A stretch of 64,000 nt of DNA from Branchiostoma floridae (Eukaryota; Chordata; Leptocardii; Amphioxiformes; Branchiostomatidae). The notes below the pieces were generated by a model, which saw only the letters and a program-made list of their open reading frames with translations, made no database searches and was not told the origin of the DNA. Below are positions 19,815 to 30,607 of this stretch, piece by piece. Positions within the stretch are counted from its first letter, which is position 1. Every line of letters begins with the position of its first letter. The DNA is taken from positions 28,644,329 to 28,708,328 of the forward strand of contig NC_049982.1 of the NCBI RefSeq assembly GCF_000003815.2, in the 5' to 3' direction. The translations under genes and the position numbers were made by a program.

Positions 19815-22157
19815 ATGGCAGAGAAAAGCCCGTTGTCCAATTACGCGCGAAGCCTACAGCCCCATGTACTCCTGCGTTACCAGAAGAAGATTTCTGCTGT
19901 TGGAATTGATCCATTTCTGATTCCAGAGGACCAGTTAGACGCTGATAGTTTACCAGCAGTGGAGTCAATCGACCTCGTCTCGTACTTGGTTTTGGACACG
20001 AGTTTCTACACACAGGAGAGTTTCAAAGCCTTCAAAAGTCTCCAGGCCTACAACTATGTCAAGTCCGGGTTTGTGGAAAGCGTGAAGGCAAAGGTTCTTG
20101 CAGGGAAACACGTTGTGCTTGGAAAAGTGAAACACTCTCAGAAATGGAACGACCCCAGCGCCCATGTGTGGATCATCGCAACTCCCGGCGGGACCATCCT
20201 CAGCGCACATTGCCGTGACTGTTTGGCTGGACTTGGTGAGTGCTGTTCGCATGTTGCAAGCATCCTCTTTTACTTAGAAATGTATCACAGACATGTCTCC
20301 GACATCTCTCCGACGGACTTACCAAATTCATGGCTTCCACGCACAACTCCGTTTCCACGCACAAATCCAATGGCGGAAATGAGAAACATCGATTGCAGCT
20401 CGGCAAAAAAACTCAAGAGTAACAGTATGACAGAACTACAAACCGATGGAAATAATGAGTCTGCAACCAACCCATGTACACCAACTGCTACTGAAATGAC
20501 TGGATTATTTGAGAAGCTTGACACTGCAAAGTTCAAGTCCCCCTTGTTGAGTTTTGAGGACCAGCATTTTGGAGCATTTGTCCCAAGTAGCCACAACGTA
20601 GCAACCATTTCTGACCTAGCGGATCAGAAATATTTCGACATAAGCTACGATGATCTCCTGGAGGAATGCTCCAAAGTTGAAGTGAAGCTAACGGACAGTG
20701 ACAGGAAAATGATCGACGTGGACACCAGAGAACAGGCANNNNNNNNNNNNNNNNNNNNNNNNNNNNNNNNNNNNNNNNNNNNNNNNNNNNNNNNNNNNNN
20801 NNNNNNNNNNNNNNNNNNNNNNNNNNNNNNNNNNNNNNNNNNNNNNNNNNNNNNNNNNNNNNNNNNNNNNNNNNNNNNNNNNNNNNNNNNNNNNNNNNNN
20901 NNNNNNNNNNNNNNNNNNNNNNNNNNNNNNNNNNNNNNNNNNNNNNNNNNNNNNNNNNNNNNNNNNNNNNNNNNNNNNNNNNNNNNNNNNNNNNNNNNNN
21001 NNNNNNNNNNNNNNNNNNNNNNNNNNNNNNNNNNNNNNNNNNNNNNNNNNNNNNNNNNNNNNNNNNNNNNNNNNNNNNNNNNNNNNNNNNNNNNNNNNNN
21101 NNNNNNNNNNNNNNNNNNNNNNNNNNNNNNNNNNNNNNNNNNNNNNNNNNNNNNNNNNNNNNNNNNNNNNNNNNNNNNNNNNNNNNNNNNNNNNNNNNNN
21201 NNNNNNNNNNNNNNNNNNNNNNNNNNNNNNNNNNNNNNNNNNTGTGCTGCACAGGACAACGGGCGGGCTGAGATCATTGTAAATAGAATCAAACCAGACT
21301 TGCAGCACTGGAACAATGTTGTGCCAAAGCTAGCCCAGTTCTGGAGGTACTGTATTTTACCAGAAATCCTTGGCAGGTGGTACACACAGAAGAGAGACCT
21401 TGTTCTGCAGCCTGCTACTGGCACTGACATATGTTTCTGTAGGAGTACTTCAGACTCACCAGTGGCTACATGTACAAGTCATGCATGTCCCATCACAACG
21501 TTCCATCTGTCTTGTTTGAAGATTCGTGAAGTGCCGGCTAAGTGGCTTTGTCCCCTCTGTCACATCTCTGCGGATAAGTCAACAAGATTGAAATCTTTCA
21601 ACTCATCAAACCCCAAAAAGATGAGTGCTGCTCCCGAGAAAGCCCTGCAGCTGCTGTCGATTTGTGTTTGCAAGAAAAAAGCCATGACAAGGGACAAGCT
21701 CCTGGAATGCCACAATGGAAGCTGTGAAAATGGAAAGTTCTTCCATCTTCCCTGCATCAACTTCAAAAAAATGCCAAACAATGCAACAACTACATGGAAA
21801 TGCTTACAGTGCAGGAAGAAGACACAACGTCCAAGCAGGCAAGAACCAAGCAGCCAAGCCCAGCAGGAACCAAGCAGCCAAGCCCAGCAAGAACCAAACA
21901 GCCAAGCCCAGCAAGCACCAAACAGCCAAGCCCAGCAAGAACCAAACAGCCAAGCCCAGCAAGAACCAAACAGCCAAGCCCAGCAAGAACCAAACAGCCA
22001 AGCCCAGCAAGAACCAAACAGCCAAGCCCAGCAAGAACCAAGCAGCCAAGCCCAGCAAGAACCAAGCAGCCAAGCCCAGCAAGAACCAAACAGCCAAGCC
22101 CAGCAAGAACCAAACATGCCAAGCCCAGCAAGTTACCAAACAGCCAAGCCCAGCTAG
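19815..22157 (+). CDS. Transposon partner protein: SWIM finger, (YqaJ region in gap), two PHD fingers
   Basis: ATG at 19815 opens a long frame. Residues ~1-150: N-terminal region ending in a SWIM-type zinc finger, HCRDCLAGLGECCSHVASIL. After ~310 residues comes a 504-bp N gap (20739-21242), where a YqaJ-like exonuclease core would be expected from related transposon proteins; the sequence just after it (LAQFWRYCILPEILGRWYT) fits the C-terminal end of such a domain. Then two PHD-type C4HC3 fingers: CFC...CTSHAC...FHLSCL...CPLC, and CVC...CHNGSC...FFHLPCI...WKCLQC. A QEPNSQAQ repeat follows and the frame stops at 22155-22157. Single-base insertions in the repeat move the following protease region to another frame. 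The nuclease assignment is inference because its core is missing from the assembly. Confidence 0.8.
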   Translation: MAEKSPLSNYARSLQPHVLLRYQKKISAVGIDPFLIPEDQLDADSLPAVESIDLVSYLVLDTSFYTQESFKAFKSLQAYNYVKSGFVESVKAKVLAGKHVVLGKVKHSQKWNDPSAHVWIIATPGGTILSAHCRDCLAGLGECCSHVASILFYLEMYHRHVSDISPTDLPNSWLPRTTPFPRTNPMAEMRNIDCSSAKKLKSNSMTELQTDGNNESATNPCTPTATEMTGLFEKLDTAKFKSPLLSFEDQHFGAFVPSSHNVATISDLADQKYFDISYDDLLEECSKVEVKLTDSDRKMIDVDTREQAXXXXXXXXXXXXXXXXXXXXXXXXXXXXXXXXXXXXXXXXXXXXXXXXXXXXXXXXXXXXXXXXXXXXXXXXXXXXXXXXXXXXXXXXXXXXXXXXXXXXXXXXXXXXXXXXXXXXXXXXXXXXXXXXXXXXXXXXXXXXXXXXXXXXXXXXXXXXXXXXXXXXXXXXCAAQDNGRAEIIVNRIKPDLQHWNNVVPKLAQFWRYCILPEILGRWYTQKRDLVLQPATGTDICFCRSTSDSPVATCTSHACPITTFHLSCLKIREVPAKWLCPLCHISADKSTRLKSFNSSNPKKMSAAPEKALQLLSICVCKKKAMTRDKLLECHNGSCENGKFFHLPCINFKKMPNNATTTWKCLQCRKKTQRPSRQEPSSQAQQEPSSQAQQEPNSQAQQAPNSQAQQEPNSQAQQEPNSQAQQEPNSQAQQEPNSQAQQEPSSQAQQEPSSQAQQEPNSQAQQEPNMPSPASYQTAKPS
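20739..21242. other. Assembly gap (504 N)
   Basis: Falls inside the transposon partner gene. The odd size suggests an estimated gap; 504 is a multiple of three, so frames happen to join, which proves nothing about the true length. Confidence 0.99.
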
Positions 22158-22286
22158 AACCAAACAGCCAAGCTCAGCATAGAACCAAGCAGCCAAGCCC
22201 AGCAAGAACCAAGCATGCCAAGCCCAGCAAGAACCAAACAGCCAAGCCCAGCAAGATCCAAACAGCCAAGCCCAGCAAGAACCAAA
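21837..22286 (+). repeat. 24-bp coding minisatellite (QEPNSQAQ)n
   Basis: About 18 copies of AACCAAACAGCCAAGCCCAG plus CAAG, period 24 bp, inside the transposon gene. Copies up to about 22110 keep length. After that, units at about 22113, 22132, 22178 and 22208 carry one extra base each (for example ACATGCC for ACAGCC), changing frame from QEPNSQAQ to ARTKQPSP. A 100-N gap (22287-22386) interrupts the array, so its length is unknown. Confidence 0.93.
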
Positions 22287-22967
22287 NNNNNNNNNNNNNN
22301 NNNNNNNNNNNNNNNNNNNNNNNNNNNNNNNNNNNNNNNNNNNNNNNNNNNNNNNNNNNNNNNNNNNNNNNNNNNNNNNNNNNNNNATGGACTGGCTATC
22401 ACAGGTGTGGGAAAGAACAACCACATAGAAAGGTTTGCAGTCACATGCCACATGACCCATGAACACTTCAACCTGATATCTAATCCAGCCGGGTGGCTAG
22501 ACTGTGATATTATACACAATGCCCACATCCTCCTTAAAAAGATAAATCCAGCTCTAGATGGATTGCAAAGGACAACTCTCGGACCCTGGCGAACATTTGC
22601 ACAAGTTAAGAACCCGTTTGTACAAATCCTCCATACAGGAAGGGACCATTGGGTCTGTACAAGTACTGTGAAGAGTACTGACGGACTTGTTGACCTGTAC
22701 GATAGCCTGTTTCACAATGAAATCCAAACTGAGGTGGAAGAACAGGTTAAATGCTTAGTTGGGGCAGACAATTATATCGGCCTTCGGGTAGTTGCTGTGC
22801 AGCAACAGCCAAATTCATCAGACTGTGGCGTATTTGCGATTGCATTTGCAACCTGTCTGGCATATGGGGTACTGCCTCAGTCTGTGCGGATAGACCAGAA
22901 TGAGATGAGGGGACATCTGTGGAGATGCTTCAAAACTGGAAAGCTGGAACTGTTTCCAACATACTGA
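22215..22967 (+). CDS. Ulp1-like (C48) cysteine protease module of the transposon
   Basis: Open frame continuing out of the repeat and gap to a TGA at 22965. It encodes the C-terminal half of a Ulp1/SENP-like deubiquitylase-fold protease: catalytic His in GRDHWVCTS, Asp in LVDLYDSL, oxyanion Gln in QQQPNSSDCG and nucleophile Cys in SSDCGVFAIAFA. All four are present in the right order and spacing. Whether it is fused to the SWIM/PHD protein or translated separately is unclear because of frameshifts and the gap; the lack of a convincing own start favours fusion. Such proteases occur in several eukaryotic transposons, with a role in processing or SUMO removal suspected but unproven. Confidence 0.85.
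   Translation: MPSPARTKQPSPARSKQPSPARTKXXXXXXXXXXXXXXXXXXXXXXXXXXXXXXXXXXGLAITGVGKNNHIERFAVTCHMTHEHFNLISNPAGWLDCDIIHNAHILLKKINPALDGLQRTTLGPWRTFAQVKNPFVQILHTGRDHWVCTSTVKSTDGLVDLYDSLFHNEIQTEVEEQVKCLVGADNYIGLRVVAVQQQPNSSDCGVFAIAFATCLAYGVLPQSVRIDQNEMRGHLWRCFKTGKLELFPTY
22287..22386. other. Assembly gap (100 N placeholder)
   Basis: Exactly 100 N, the usual placeholder for unknown size, located in the 24-bp repeat array; probably a collapsed repeat. Confidence 0.99.
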
Positions 22968-22989
22968 ACAGTTACACAGGATGGCACAG

Positions 22990-23345
22990 TTACAGGTGAG
23001 AAAGATTCCTCATCTTTACACATGTTATCCCAAGTTATCCTAGACATGGTGTTGTTACTAAAATCTGTTGTTGTTTTTCACTATTAACCTTGTTCTTCCC
23101 CTGTTTACAGTGCAAGTCTCCAGTCCAAACCAGCAGCCCCCCTCCCACATCCTGGTACTAGAGAAGGATGAAGTTGAGAAGGCACTATGGGGTGTATGAG
23201 TCATAACAGGTGAGTAAGATTCCTTGTTTTCATACGTGTTATTCCAAGTTGCCCTAGACTAGAGATAGTGTTGTTGTTAAATCTTTTTTTTTTACATAGT
23301 AACCTTGTTCTTCCCCTGTTTACAGTGTAACTGTAAGCCTCCAGT
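22990..23345 (+). repeat. Tandem duplicated intron-like segment downstream of the protease stop
   Basis: Two ~217-bp copies. Each begins with a donor-like ACAG|GTGAG(A/T)AAGATTCC (22996 and 23213) and ends with CCTTGTTCTTCCCCTGTTTACAG (part), an acceptor, at about 23110 and 23326. They look like two copies of one intron in the 3' part of the plus-strand gene. No coding continuation was found between them. Confidence 0.7.
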
Positions 23346-23963
23346 CTCACCCGGTAGAGATGCAGGTGCCTCACTCCAACACGCCTTGCAGTTATGAGGT
23401 TTTGCTCCAGAAGACTGCTACAAGATAAACCATATCTACAAAAGTGTGGATTTGTACTCTCTAATCTCCATTTCATTGCTATCAGGGCAATGCATGATGT
23501 ATGAAAATAGAAATGAATGTATGTTCAACACTTTTATTGGCAGTCAACATGTCATTAACTTAAGTTTATCACACCCTGTAGCTCAAGTAGCAATATCTGT
23601 GTGGCAATATGTACACAAAGTTGACTAAGTGCTATCCTGTACAGTGAATGTATGTGATCTAACTGCACCTTACTACACAAAGACAAATAGAGTCCTGCAT
23701 TACTGTTAATGACATAGACAGCATCAGTAATTTAAAGAAGTGAATGAGAAACTACTCTATTGAACATTATATTAGTCTTTTCAAAAGATTGTAACACAGT
23801 TCAGTTATTTCTTCCTATTATATTATTGCTATTGTCATAGCCTGAATCTGTTTCCTTAGAATGTGATAGCTGACACATCTTCATCTCACTGTATTTCTCC
23901 ACTGTCTAACAGTCAACAAAATAAGTCTTAGCAAAAGATTAAAACAGTTATGTGAAATATCGT

Positions 23964-24001
23964 AATAAATCTATGAATTGAAAACTGATCACCTATTTAT
24001 T
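23964..24001. terminator. Back-to-back poly-A signals of the convergent transposon genes
   Basis: AATAAA at 23964-23969 on plus and AATAAA on minus (TTTATT at 23996-24001). The minus signal is 160 bp past the transposase stop; the plus one is about 1 kb past the protease stop. Confidence 0.55.
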
Positions 24002-24161
24002 ACTTCCTACCTATCAGCGGTTAGCAAACAAGGCATTGCAAATGTGATGGAGGATCCATGATGTGTCCATCCGTGTCATTGGACAGCATTCTACCTGTGT
24101 CAACATACCATGTAAAGGCTGAGTTAATGGTGTCCTAACACACAGTGACACCTGTGTCCAT

Positions 24162-25766
24162 TTATGTGAAGGGTACAACTGAAGGACACAGGTTTGCTAG
24201 GGCAGAACACACTCTGACAATTTTATCCACCATTGGCTCTGTGGATCCAGCGGTAAGGCTCACATAATGGATCTCCAGTGTTCCCTGCAGCATTGTGTAT
24301 TTTTGCTTCAACTGTCCGATCACACGTTCGACATGGATCCTCACATTCGCAATGCCTCGCGTTTGCTCAATGTCAGCAGGATCAAGTTGTTTGCTACCAC
24401 GAGTGAATGTAGGAATGGCCAGCTTCACTTGGTGTAGAGAAAGGCTCTCTTCAATTGTGAAACCGCGATCAGCCATGACTAAGTCACCAGGTTTCAGCTT
24501 GTCCAACAGACCACAGTTTGAAGTAAGGTGCTTGTCAGATGTGCGGCCACCCCATGTCCTAGACACAAAACAGATGGATCCTTGTGGTGTGATGCCTACC
24601 AGTACTTTAACTGTGTTGTGGTTCTTGTAGTTACTGAAGGTCTGGCCTCTTGCGAGCAGATTAGAAGGCCTTTCAATGAAAACTTCAAAACAGTCAATGA
24701 TGATAGTGACTTTACTCCCAAATGCGTCTCGAAAACAAGCTGGCATGGTACGGATGATTGCCTCTCGTTCAGGCCACTTGATAAGAGGTGTCAGACGTAT
24801 GTCCATCACAATCATCCATGACCAGAAAACCCTTGACACAGTAGGCTGACTGATATTGAATCGATACGCCAGATCTTGTTGAGGCGGATTGAGTCTGAGT
24901 TTCACCAAGACCATCACAAACTCCTGAAATGGCGTCAAGGTTTTGGTCTTCCTGGATACATTTGGTGCAACAAAATCAAAAATTATCTTTAATGTGTCAA
25001 AGGCTGGCAAACCAGTGTAAAATCTCACCCTGTCATCACTGTCGCGACAGTCAGTAAAGTAGTTCTCAGTAAAATCCTGCACTGCCTTTGTTTCCATAAA
25101 CAGATAAGCAAACTCTGTTGTCTGTGTACATTTGTCAGAACTGGAGGGAGTCTGTGTTTCCATCTCTGAGTCAGGAGCATCCAAAACCTCAGTGGAAGCA
25201 GGTACCATCACGGGTTCGATGGGACAGTTTTCAGGCTGATCTTGTTCTAAGTCCTCAGGAGCATCCAAAACCTCAGTGGAAGCAGGTACCATCACGGGTT
25301 CGATGGGACAGTTTTCAGGCTGATCTTGTTCTAAGTCATCAGGGGGATCCCTTTTCACTTTCTTGGAAACTACTGGCTCAGCGTGTTCTCGGAGTTTTCG
25401 TCGCCGAGCTGATCGCTTGGCTCGCTCGGCCCTCTGGGCGCCTGTCCCCGCCACTTCTTTCTTGTTATGCCCGAGGTTGATAGATGGTACCCAGTCCACG
25501 TTAAATTTATCCCAGTCTTTGCTGGGTTGTCCAGAGACAAAGTGTTTGCCACATACACGTTCATTTGTTAGCTTTTCCTCCGATAAATCTGCTCTGCTAA
25601 TGGCAGAAATCCATTGTCTACGGCGATCTGTTGTCAGCTCCTCCACATATTTCCCCTGACCAGTTATCACGCGGGGAACACGGAACAACTTAAAGTTTAC
25701 CTTTTCGCGATGTTTGTGTGCTGCACCCGTTCTACTCCCACAGCCGACAATCAGGCAAAACACCAT
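24162..25766 (-). CDS. THAP-domain DDE transposase (DDE_Tnp_4 type)
   Basis: Catalyses excision and insertion of the element. Start chosen at 25766 ([10 protein letters not shown]) because THAP domains begin at this Met; the frame stays open upstream to 25877. N-terminal THAP zinc finger: C-x4-[19 protein letters not shown] (C-x2-H) and WVPSINL. Then an acidic linker with an exact 28-residue duplication ([15 protein letters not shown] unit, 84-bp repeat at about 25171-25340). Then a helix-turn-helix ([19 protein letters not shown]) and a DDE nuclease fold: first Asp in IIDCFEVF, second in VMADRGF, Glu in IHVERVIG. About 534 residues, no stops or frameshifts, so probably active. Convergent to the SWIM/PHD/Ulp1 gene within the same terminal repeats. 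Confidence 0.93.
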   Translation of the reverse strand: MVFCLIVGCGSRTGAAHKHREKVNFKLFRVPRVITGQGKYVEELTTDRRRQWISAISRADLSEEKLTNERVCGKHFVSGQPSKDWDKFNVDWVPSINLGHNKKEVAGTGAQRAERAKRSARRRKLREHAEPVVSKKVKRDPPDDLEQDQPENCPIEPVMVPASTEVLDAPEDLEQDQPENCPIEPVMVPASTEVLDAPDSEMETQTPSSSDKCTQTTEFAYLFMETKAVQDFTENYFTDCRDSDDRVRFYTGLPAFDTLKIIFDFVAPNVSRKTKTLTPFQEFVMVLVKLRLNPPQQDLAYRFNISQPTVSRVFWSWMIVMDIRLTPLIKWPEREAIIRTMPACFRDAFGSKVTIIIDCFEVFIERPSNLLARGQTFSNYKNHNTVKVLVGITPQGSICFVSRTWGGRTSDKHLTSNCGLLDKLKPGDLVMADRGFTIEESLSLHQVKLAIPTFTRGSKQLDPADIEQTRGIANVRIHVERVIGQLKQKYTMLQGTLEIHYVSLTAGSTEPMVDKIVRVCSALANLCPSVVPFT

Positions 25767-25984
25767 GATGAACATGCAGGCACTTTTGAACAAAAATGTG
25801 GATCGCAATTGAAGAAACTGAACAAGAAGAGATCGCTTGAGCACGCAGCGCCTCGCAGCGCAGTGCATGGACCCCAAGATGGCCGCCGAATCCGGTTGCT
25901 GAGATGGGGGTCACGTGACTGAATAAGCCCTATATGCAGTACTGGCACGGAACGATATGATGATAATGATGAACTACGCGTAGT

Positions 25985-26310
25985 TATAATTACTATGGTA
26001 AGAAGTAGAAACGTTTTTAGCGATGGAATAACATGATAAATATCCCAAAGCCATTTTGTATTTCATATGGACTTTATGTAATCTTCATCTTTAGCACTTT
26101 TGGGGTACTTTCTGGACATCTGTGGATGATGTAACATTTGCATCGTCAGGTTAAAGATAGCCCCGTATTTCACACACAATATCAACAGGCTGACGTAAGT
26201 GTTGTTCCGAATGTTCTAGAAGGCTACTAAGCCTCGAAATCAAGTCTTTGAGGACTCACAGACCTGGCTGGTGAAGTAGTACTTAAGATGACAAATCAAT
26301 GCTGTATTGG
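25985..26310. repeat. Dispersed repeat, copy of 17955-18300
   Basis: Shares ACATGATAAATATCCCAAAG-type sequence, TATTTCACACACAAT, and TTCCGAATGTTCTAGAAGGC with the copy left of the transposon, same orientation. 26310-26800 is AT-rich with no gene. Confidence 0.7.
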
Positions 26311-26828
26311 GACAGGAATACGGCATTGTTGTCAGTATTTGCATTTGATAATGATCGACAATGCAGACATTGAATAGCATATGCGGGCCAGGTAGTAGCT
26401 TATAGTGTTTGTCTACAGAACATGACAACAATCGAACATTAGTATTCAAACTTAAAAACTATCAAGGACAATACAAAGACAAATTTTAAGTTCAAATGAC
26501 TACAATGTATATGCATTTGCGTAACAAGAATAGAAAAGGCACAACAAACTTTCATCACGAACACAATTTTTATTAACGTCTACGGACTTTTACACAGATC
26601 TTTCATGAACCTTTCTCTGTATCTGTAGAGCATTTTGCACACAGACGAGTTACATACTTAGTTTCTTATTGACATTTTCTCTTTTTCATATAGCCACTCA
26701 ACATCAGATCAGGCACAAAACCATCTAAGTTTTTACATGATTAAAACTACAGATTATTACAATACTCCGCAAATAGTTTCGACAGTAATATTGCGATACA
26801 AATTACAATATTACAATTTTATCCATCA

Positions 26829-29800
26829 CCAACCAGAGATGGATTTGTGTCTACACGTCTGATCTGATGTTGAGAAGCTACAAGAAGAAGATAAGAACAT
26901 CGTGTTCTCTTCTTGTAGTGTCTCAACACCAGATAAGGCTTCATCCCACATCTGAGTTTCCACATGATTAAAGCTATGTATTACTAGAAAGGCCGACATT
27001 TGCTTGAGAGCAAATACAGCATATTTCAGCCATCTCCCTCGCCATGCAACAATAGACTGTTCCAAAATCCCCCATGTGCAAAAATGGAACACTTCTGCTT
27101 AAAAAGCACTTCTACTAATCACACTTAAGCCCCAAAATGAATATTACAAAATGCCCAGTGCAAGAAGGGCCTCTTCCAGTGCACCCCATGTGAATTTGCA
27201 AAATAGACCAGTCCAGAAATACTCCCACTAAAAACATGGCCTTCTGAATAAGAAACCCAGTCCAAAATTGAACTTAGCAAAAAAGGTCCTCCGTGCATGA
27301 AAAGGTAAAATAGACCAGCCTAAAAACATTTCCGCTGAAAAATGGAATTTTGATTCATCACCCGTCCAAAACTGAATTTGAAAAAAAATCCCCCCTCCGT
27401 GCAATAATAGACTCTCCCTGTGATACCCCTATGTAAAATGGAGCATTCCAAAAATACACCCGCTAAATTAGGACTTGGACATAATCACCAAAGTCCAAAA
27501 ATGGATTTTAAAAATGCCCCCCTCCGTGCAAGAATGGACTCTTCCAACACACCCCATTTAAAATTGCAAAATAGACCAGTCTAAAAATACTCCCACTGAA
27601 AGACTTATCATAATCACCAGTCCTAAGATGTATCAAATAAAGAACCCCTCCGTAGGAGAATGGACTCTTCCAGATAACACCAGGCTCGCTGATCGGCTGC
27701 CAAATCCATTGGATTCTTAGCCAAATATTGATCCAGGCTAAGTGATTGGTTACGTACTTGATTAAGTTATATGAATATGTCCAGGCTTCCACCTGCTATC
27801 TTGAGATGGGGTCGTTGACCCCCATGGCCATTGGAAAATAACCCCCAAAATCATCAAATGTATCATTTTTAAGTGGTTCGTGCAAAAAAATTATACATGG
27901 GTCATTTGAATAAATATCTAGAGCACCCCTTTACCAAATTTCAGGTCATTTGGTTGTAAACCAAGGGTACAGGAGCCCAAAACGTCCTATTTCTGTAAAA
28001 AAAATGGCCAAAAATTCGCAAAACTAAGCATTTTGTTGTACTGTATGACAAAATTCTTATTGAATCTATGTGCGCATTTATGGAGGGCACTTCTGTACCA
28101 AATCTTAGGTCATTTGGTTGTAAAACGAGGGTACAGGATCCAAAATGTCCTTTTTTTGTAAAAAAAATTGCAAAATTAAGCATTTTGTTGTACTGTATGA
28201 CAAAATTCTTATTGAATCCAAGTGCGCATATATGGAGGGCACTTCTGTACCGAATCTCAGGTCATTTGGTTGTAAAACGGGTACAGGATCCAAAATGTCC
28301 TTTTTTTGTAAAAAAATCGCAAAATTAAGCATTTTGTTGTACTGTATGCCAAAAGTGTTATTTAATACATGTGCGCATACTAGTATGTTGAGGGCAATCC
28401 TATACCAAATTTCAGGTCATTTGGTTGTAAAACGAGGGTACAGGAGCTGCAAATGTCCTTTTTTGTAAAATAAATGGCCAAAAAAACGCAAAATTAAGCA
28501 TTTTGTTGTGCCGTATGCCAAAACTGTTATTGGATCTATATGGACATATGATCAAGGCACCTCTGTACAAAATTGCCAAACGAACTCAATAAAATCATTT
28601 TAAAGCCAGATGTAAAAAAAAAATGAAAAAAGAAAGAAAGAAAGAACAAAGAAGAAAGAAGAAAGAAAGAAGAAACATTACGAATACTAGAAAGGCCGAC
28701 ATTTGCTTATGAGCAAATACAGCATATTTCAATCCATCCATCCCAATGCAAAAATGAACTGTTCCATATCAACCTTTTGCAAAAACTGACCTTTCCCTAA
28801 ACATCATCCCACTACAAAATTGATTTTCTTAAAAGCCCCCCCCCCCCCATTTAAGAATGGACTCTCCCGGAACACCCCTATTTATGCAAAATGGACTGGT
28901 CTATGTGACCAATTTTCTATTCCTAGTGCTAAAGCCACCCATATACTAAATTCCAGGTCAGTAGGCTATTTCATGACACAGGAACCCAAATGAATATACA
29001 TTTTTTTTGTCAAAAATGGCCAAAAAGCCCCAAGTAACTCATTTTTGAAGTGATGTATGAAAAACAGTGCTCATGCCATTCTGGGAGCATATGTCCAATG
29101 CATCTCTGTAGCACATTTCAGGTCATTTGGTTTCAATACAAGGGCATAGGAGCCAAAAATATACATTTTTGTCAAAAATGGCCAAATATCCCCAAATAAC
29201 TCATTTTTCAAGTGTCCTATGCAAAAAGTGTCGTGACGGTCCTTTGGAAATATGTTCAGTGCACCTCTGTACCAAATTTCAGGTCATTAGGCTGTAATAC
29301 CAGGGCACAGGGGCCCAAAATATATATTTTTGGTCTAAAAATGACCAAACCCCTAAATATCATAATTTTTAAGGCCCCTATCAAAAAAGGTTTTTTTTTG
29401 CTATTTCTACCTTCATGCCAAATTTCAGCTCATTTGGCCCCAAAATGAAAAAGTTGAATCCATTTGAAGGTTTCACGGTGGTCAAATACGGGCTCAAAAC
29501 CTCCCATGTCTAGCCGAATTCGAACCTTCTTCCATGATGTTCCATCTGACGTAATTCGAACCGAACCCGTGTTCTATTTAGGTCATCTGCGGTCAATGCA
29601 GGTAAAACCGTGCTTTCTGGCATTTTCCGCCCAACTAACTTGACTCAGGCGAAAAATATATTTTCTAACCAATATAAACAAGTTTCTGGACAGTACACCT
29701 ATGTTTTCACTTTGTTGCGGACCTGTAATATGTAACGAAGCAACTGGTGTTTTTTTTGTGACCTTGAATATCATAAGTGTTGTTTACATCGGAATCAATT

Positions 29801-30607
29801 ACACCCTCCCGCTATCCGTGCGGCATGACATGCGTGCAAACATCGTTTAAGATCTCGACCAAGAAGAGCCCAAATTAACTCATTGACGGCTCAAAATGAC
29901 CGCAACGGTTTTCCCGACATTTCTGTTTTTGGATTTTTAAAAGATGCCTTTGATTTTGAATTATCGGTAATTAAGTGCAAAAAATGCCATTTTTACGCAC
30001 ATTTTTGACTGTAACTTTGCTTAAAATAAAAAATTTAAAAATCCCAAAAACAGAAAGTTTTATTTTCCTCATAGATGACGAAAAATATAAAAATCGAGAA
30101 TTTTCGATGACACTTGCGGCCCATCTTATCTAGAGTTTGGTCATATTAGAGGCCTTCCTGAAAACAGAAAATAACCGTCTTTGGAAGCAAAATCTAAACA
30201 AAACAGCTGTTTAAATTCAAATGACAAGATTCAAAGTATGTAAAATTGCTATCTTCATCTTGTTTCAAAAACATTTTCACTGTCATAGCACTTTGTTTAT
30301 TTTCAAATATTTTACGCTAGCCAATAGTAGGCCTCCTGTAACCCGATACTCTGTCGAACGCGCATAGCAACGGGAAAGAATACCCTAGCAACCGACCGCC
30401 GTGTTGGCAGGAGAAGAAGAAGGAGAAGAGACGCGACAAAAAACAACATATTGCAATCCATACTGTAGTATGGATTGAAATATAACAATATATTTCACCA
30501 TACCTATGGTATGGCTGAAATATAATCACAGTACTTTTGTCCAGATCTTCTTCTCTTCTTCTTGTAGCTTCTCAACATCAGATCAGACACAAACCCATCT
30601 CTGGTTC
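26829..30607. repeat. Composite repeat locus bounded by inverted copies
   Basis: ACCAGAGATGGATTTGTGTC and GATGTTGAGAAGCTACAAGA at 26829-26900 occur reversed at 30541-30607. Between them are degenerate units such as CCCTCCGTGCAAGAATGGAC (27120-27680, again near 28850) and a duplicated GAAAGGCCGACATTTGCTTG (26988 and 28692). No coding region is visible. It could be one large decayed foldback element or independent insertions of the same end sequence. Confidence 0.6.
27920..29450 (+). repeat. Degenerate ~150-165-bp tandem repeat (8-9 copies)
   Basis: The phrase ATTTCAGGTCATTTGGTTGT with following AGGGTACAGGA(GC)CC and GTAAAAAAAATGGCCAAAAA recurs at about 27940, 28105, 28257, 28411, 28943, 29114, 29278 and 29410. 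The first four copies are closest. A GAAA-rich microsatellite (28616-28676) interrupts the array. Satellite-like, no coding role. Confidence 0.85.

Larger units (their letters stand above)
19691..25935. mobile_element. ISL2EU-like autonomous DNA transposon (6.2 kb)
   Basis: Terminal inverted repeats: left ATAGGGCTTATTCA(CGTGAC), right the reverse complement ending TGAATAAGCCCTAT; both ends are flanked by AT (or TA), a 2-bp target duplication. Further inward both ends carry a GACGCCATCTTGGGGTCC-like stretch. It contains two convergent genes: SWIM/YqaJ-region/PHD/Ulp1 on plus and THAP-DDE transposase on minus, whose poly-A signals lie back to back at 23964-24001. THAP-DDE plus a YqaJ-type partner and AT duplications is what I recall for the ISL2EU group (IS5-related); the PHD and Ulp1 parts are additions I do not recall as standard. 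Two N gaps and a frameshifted repeat leave the partner gene incomplete, whereas the transposase looks intact, so this may be a young copy. Confidence 0.88.

Noticed and set aside
21560-22466. Minus-strand LGLAVWFLLGLA-type frames
   Set aside because: Antisense of the 24-bp coding repeat; no domain and interrupted by N gaps.
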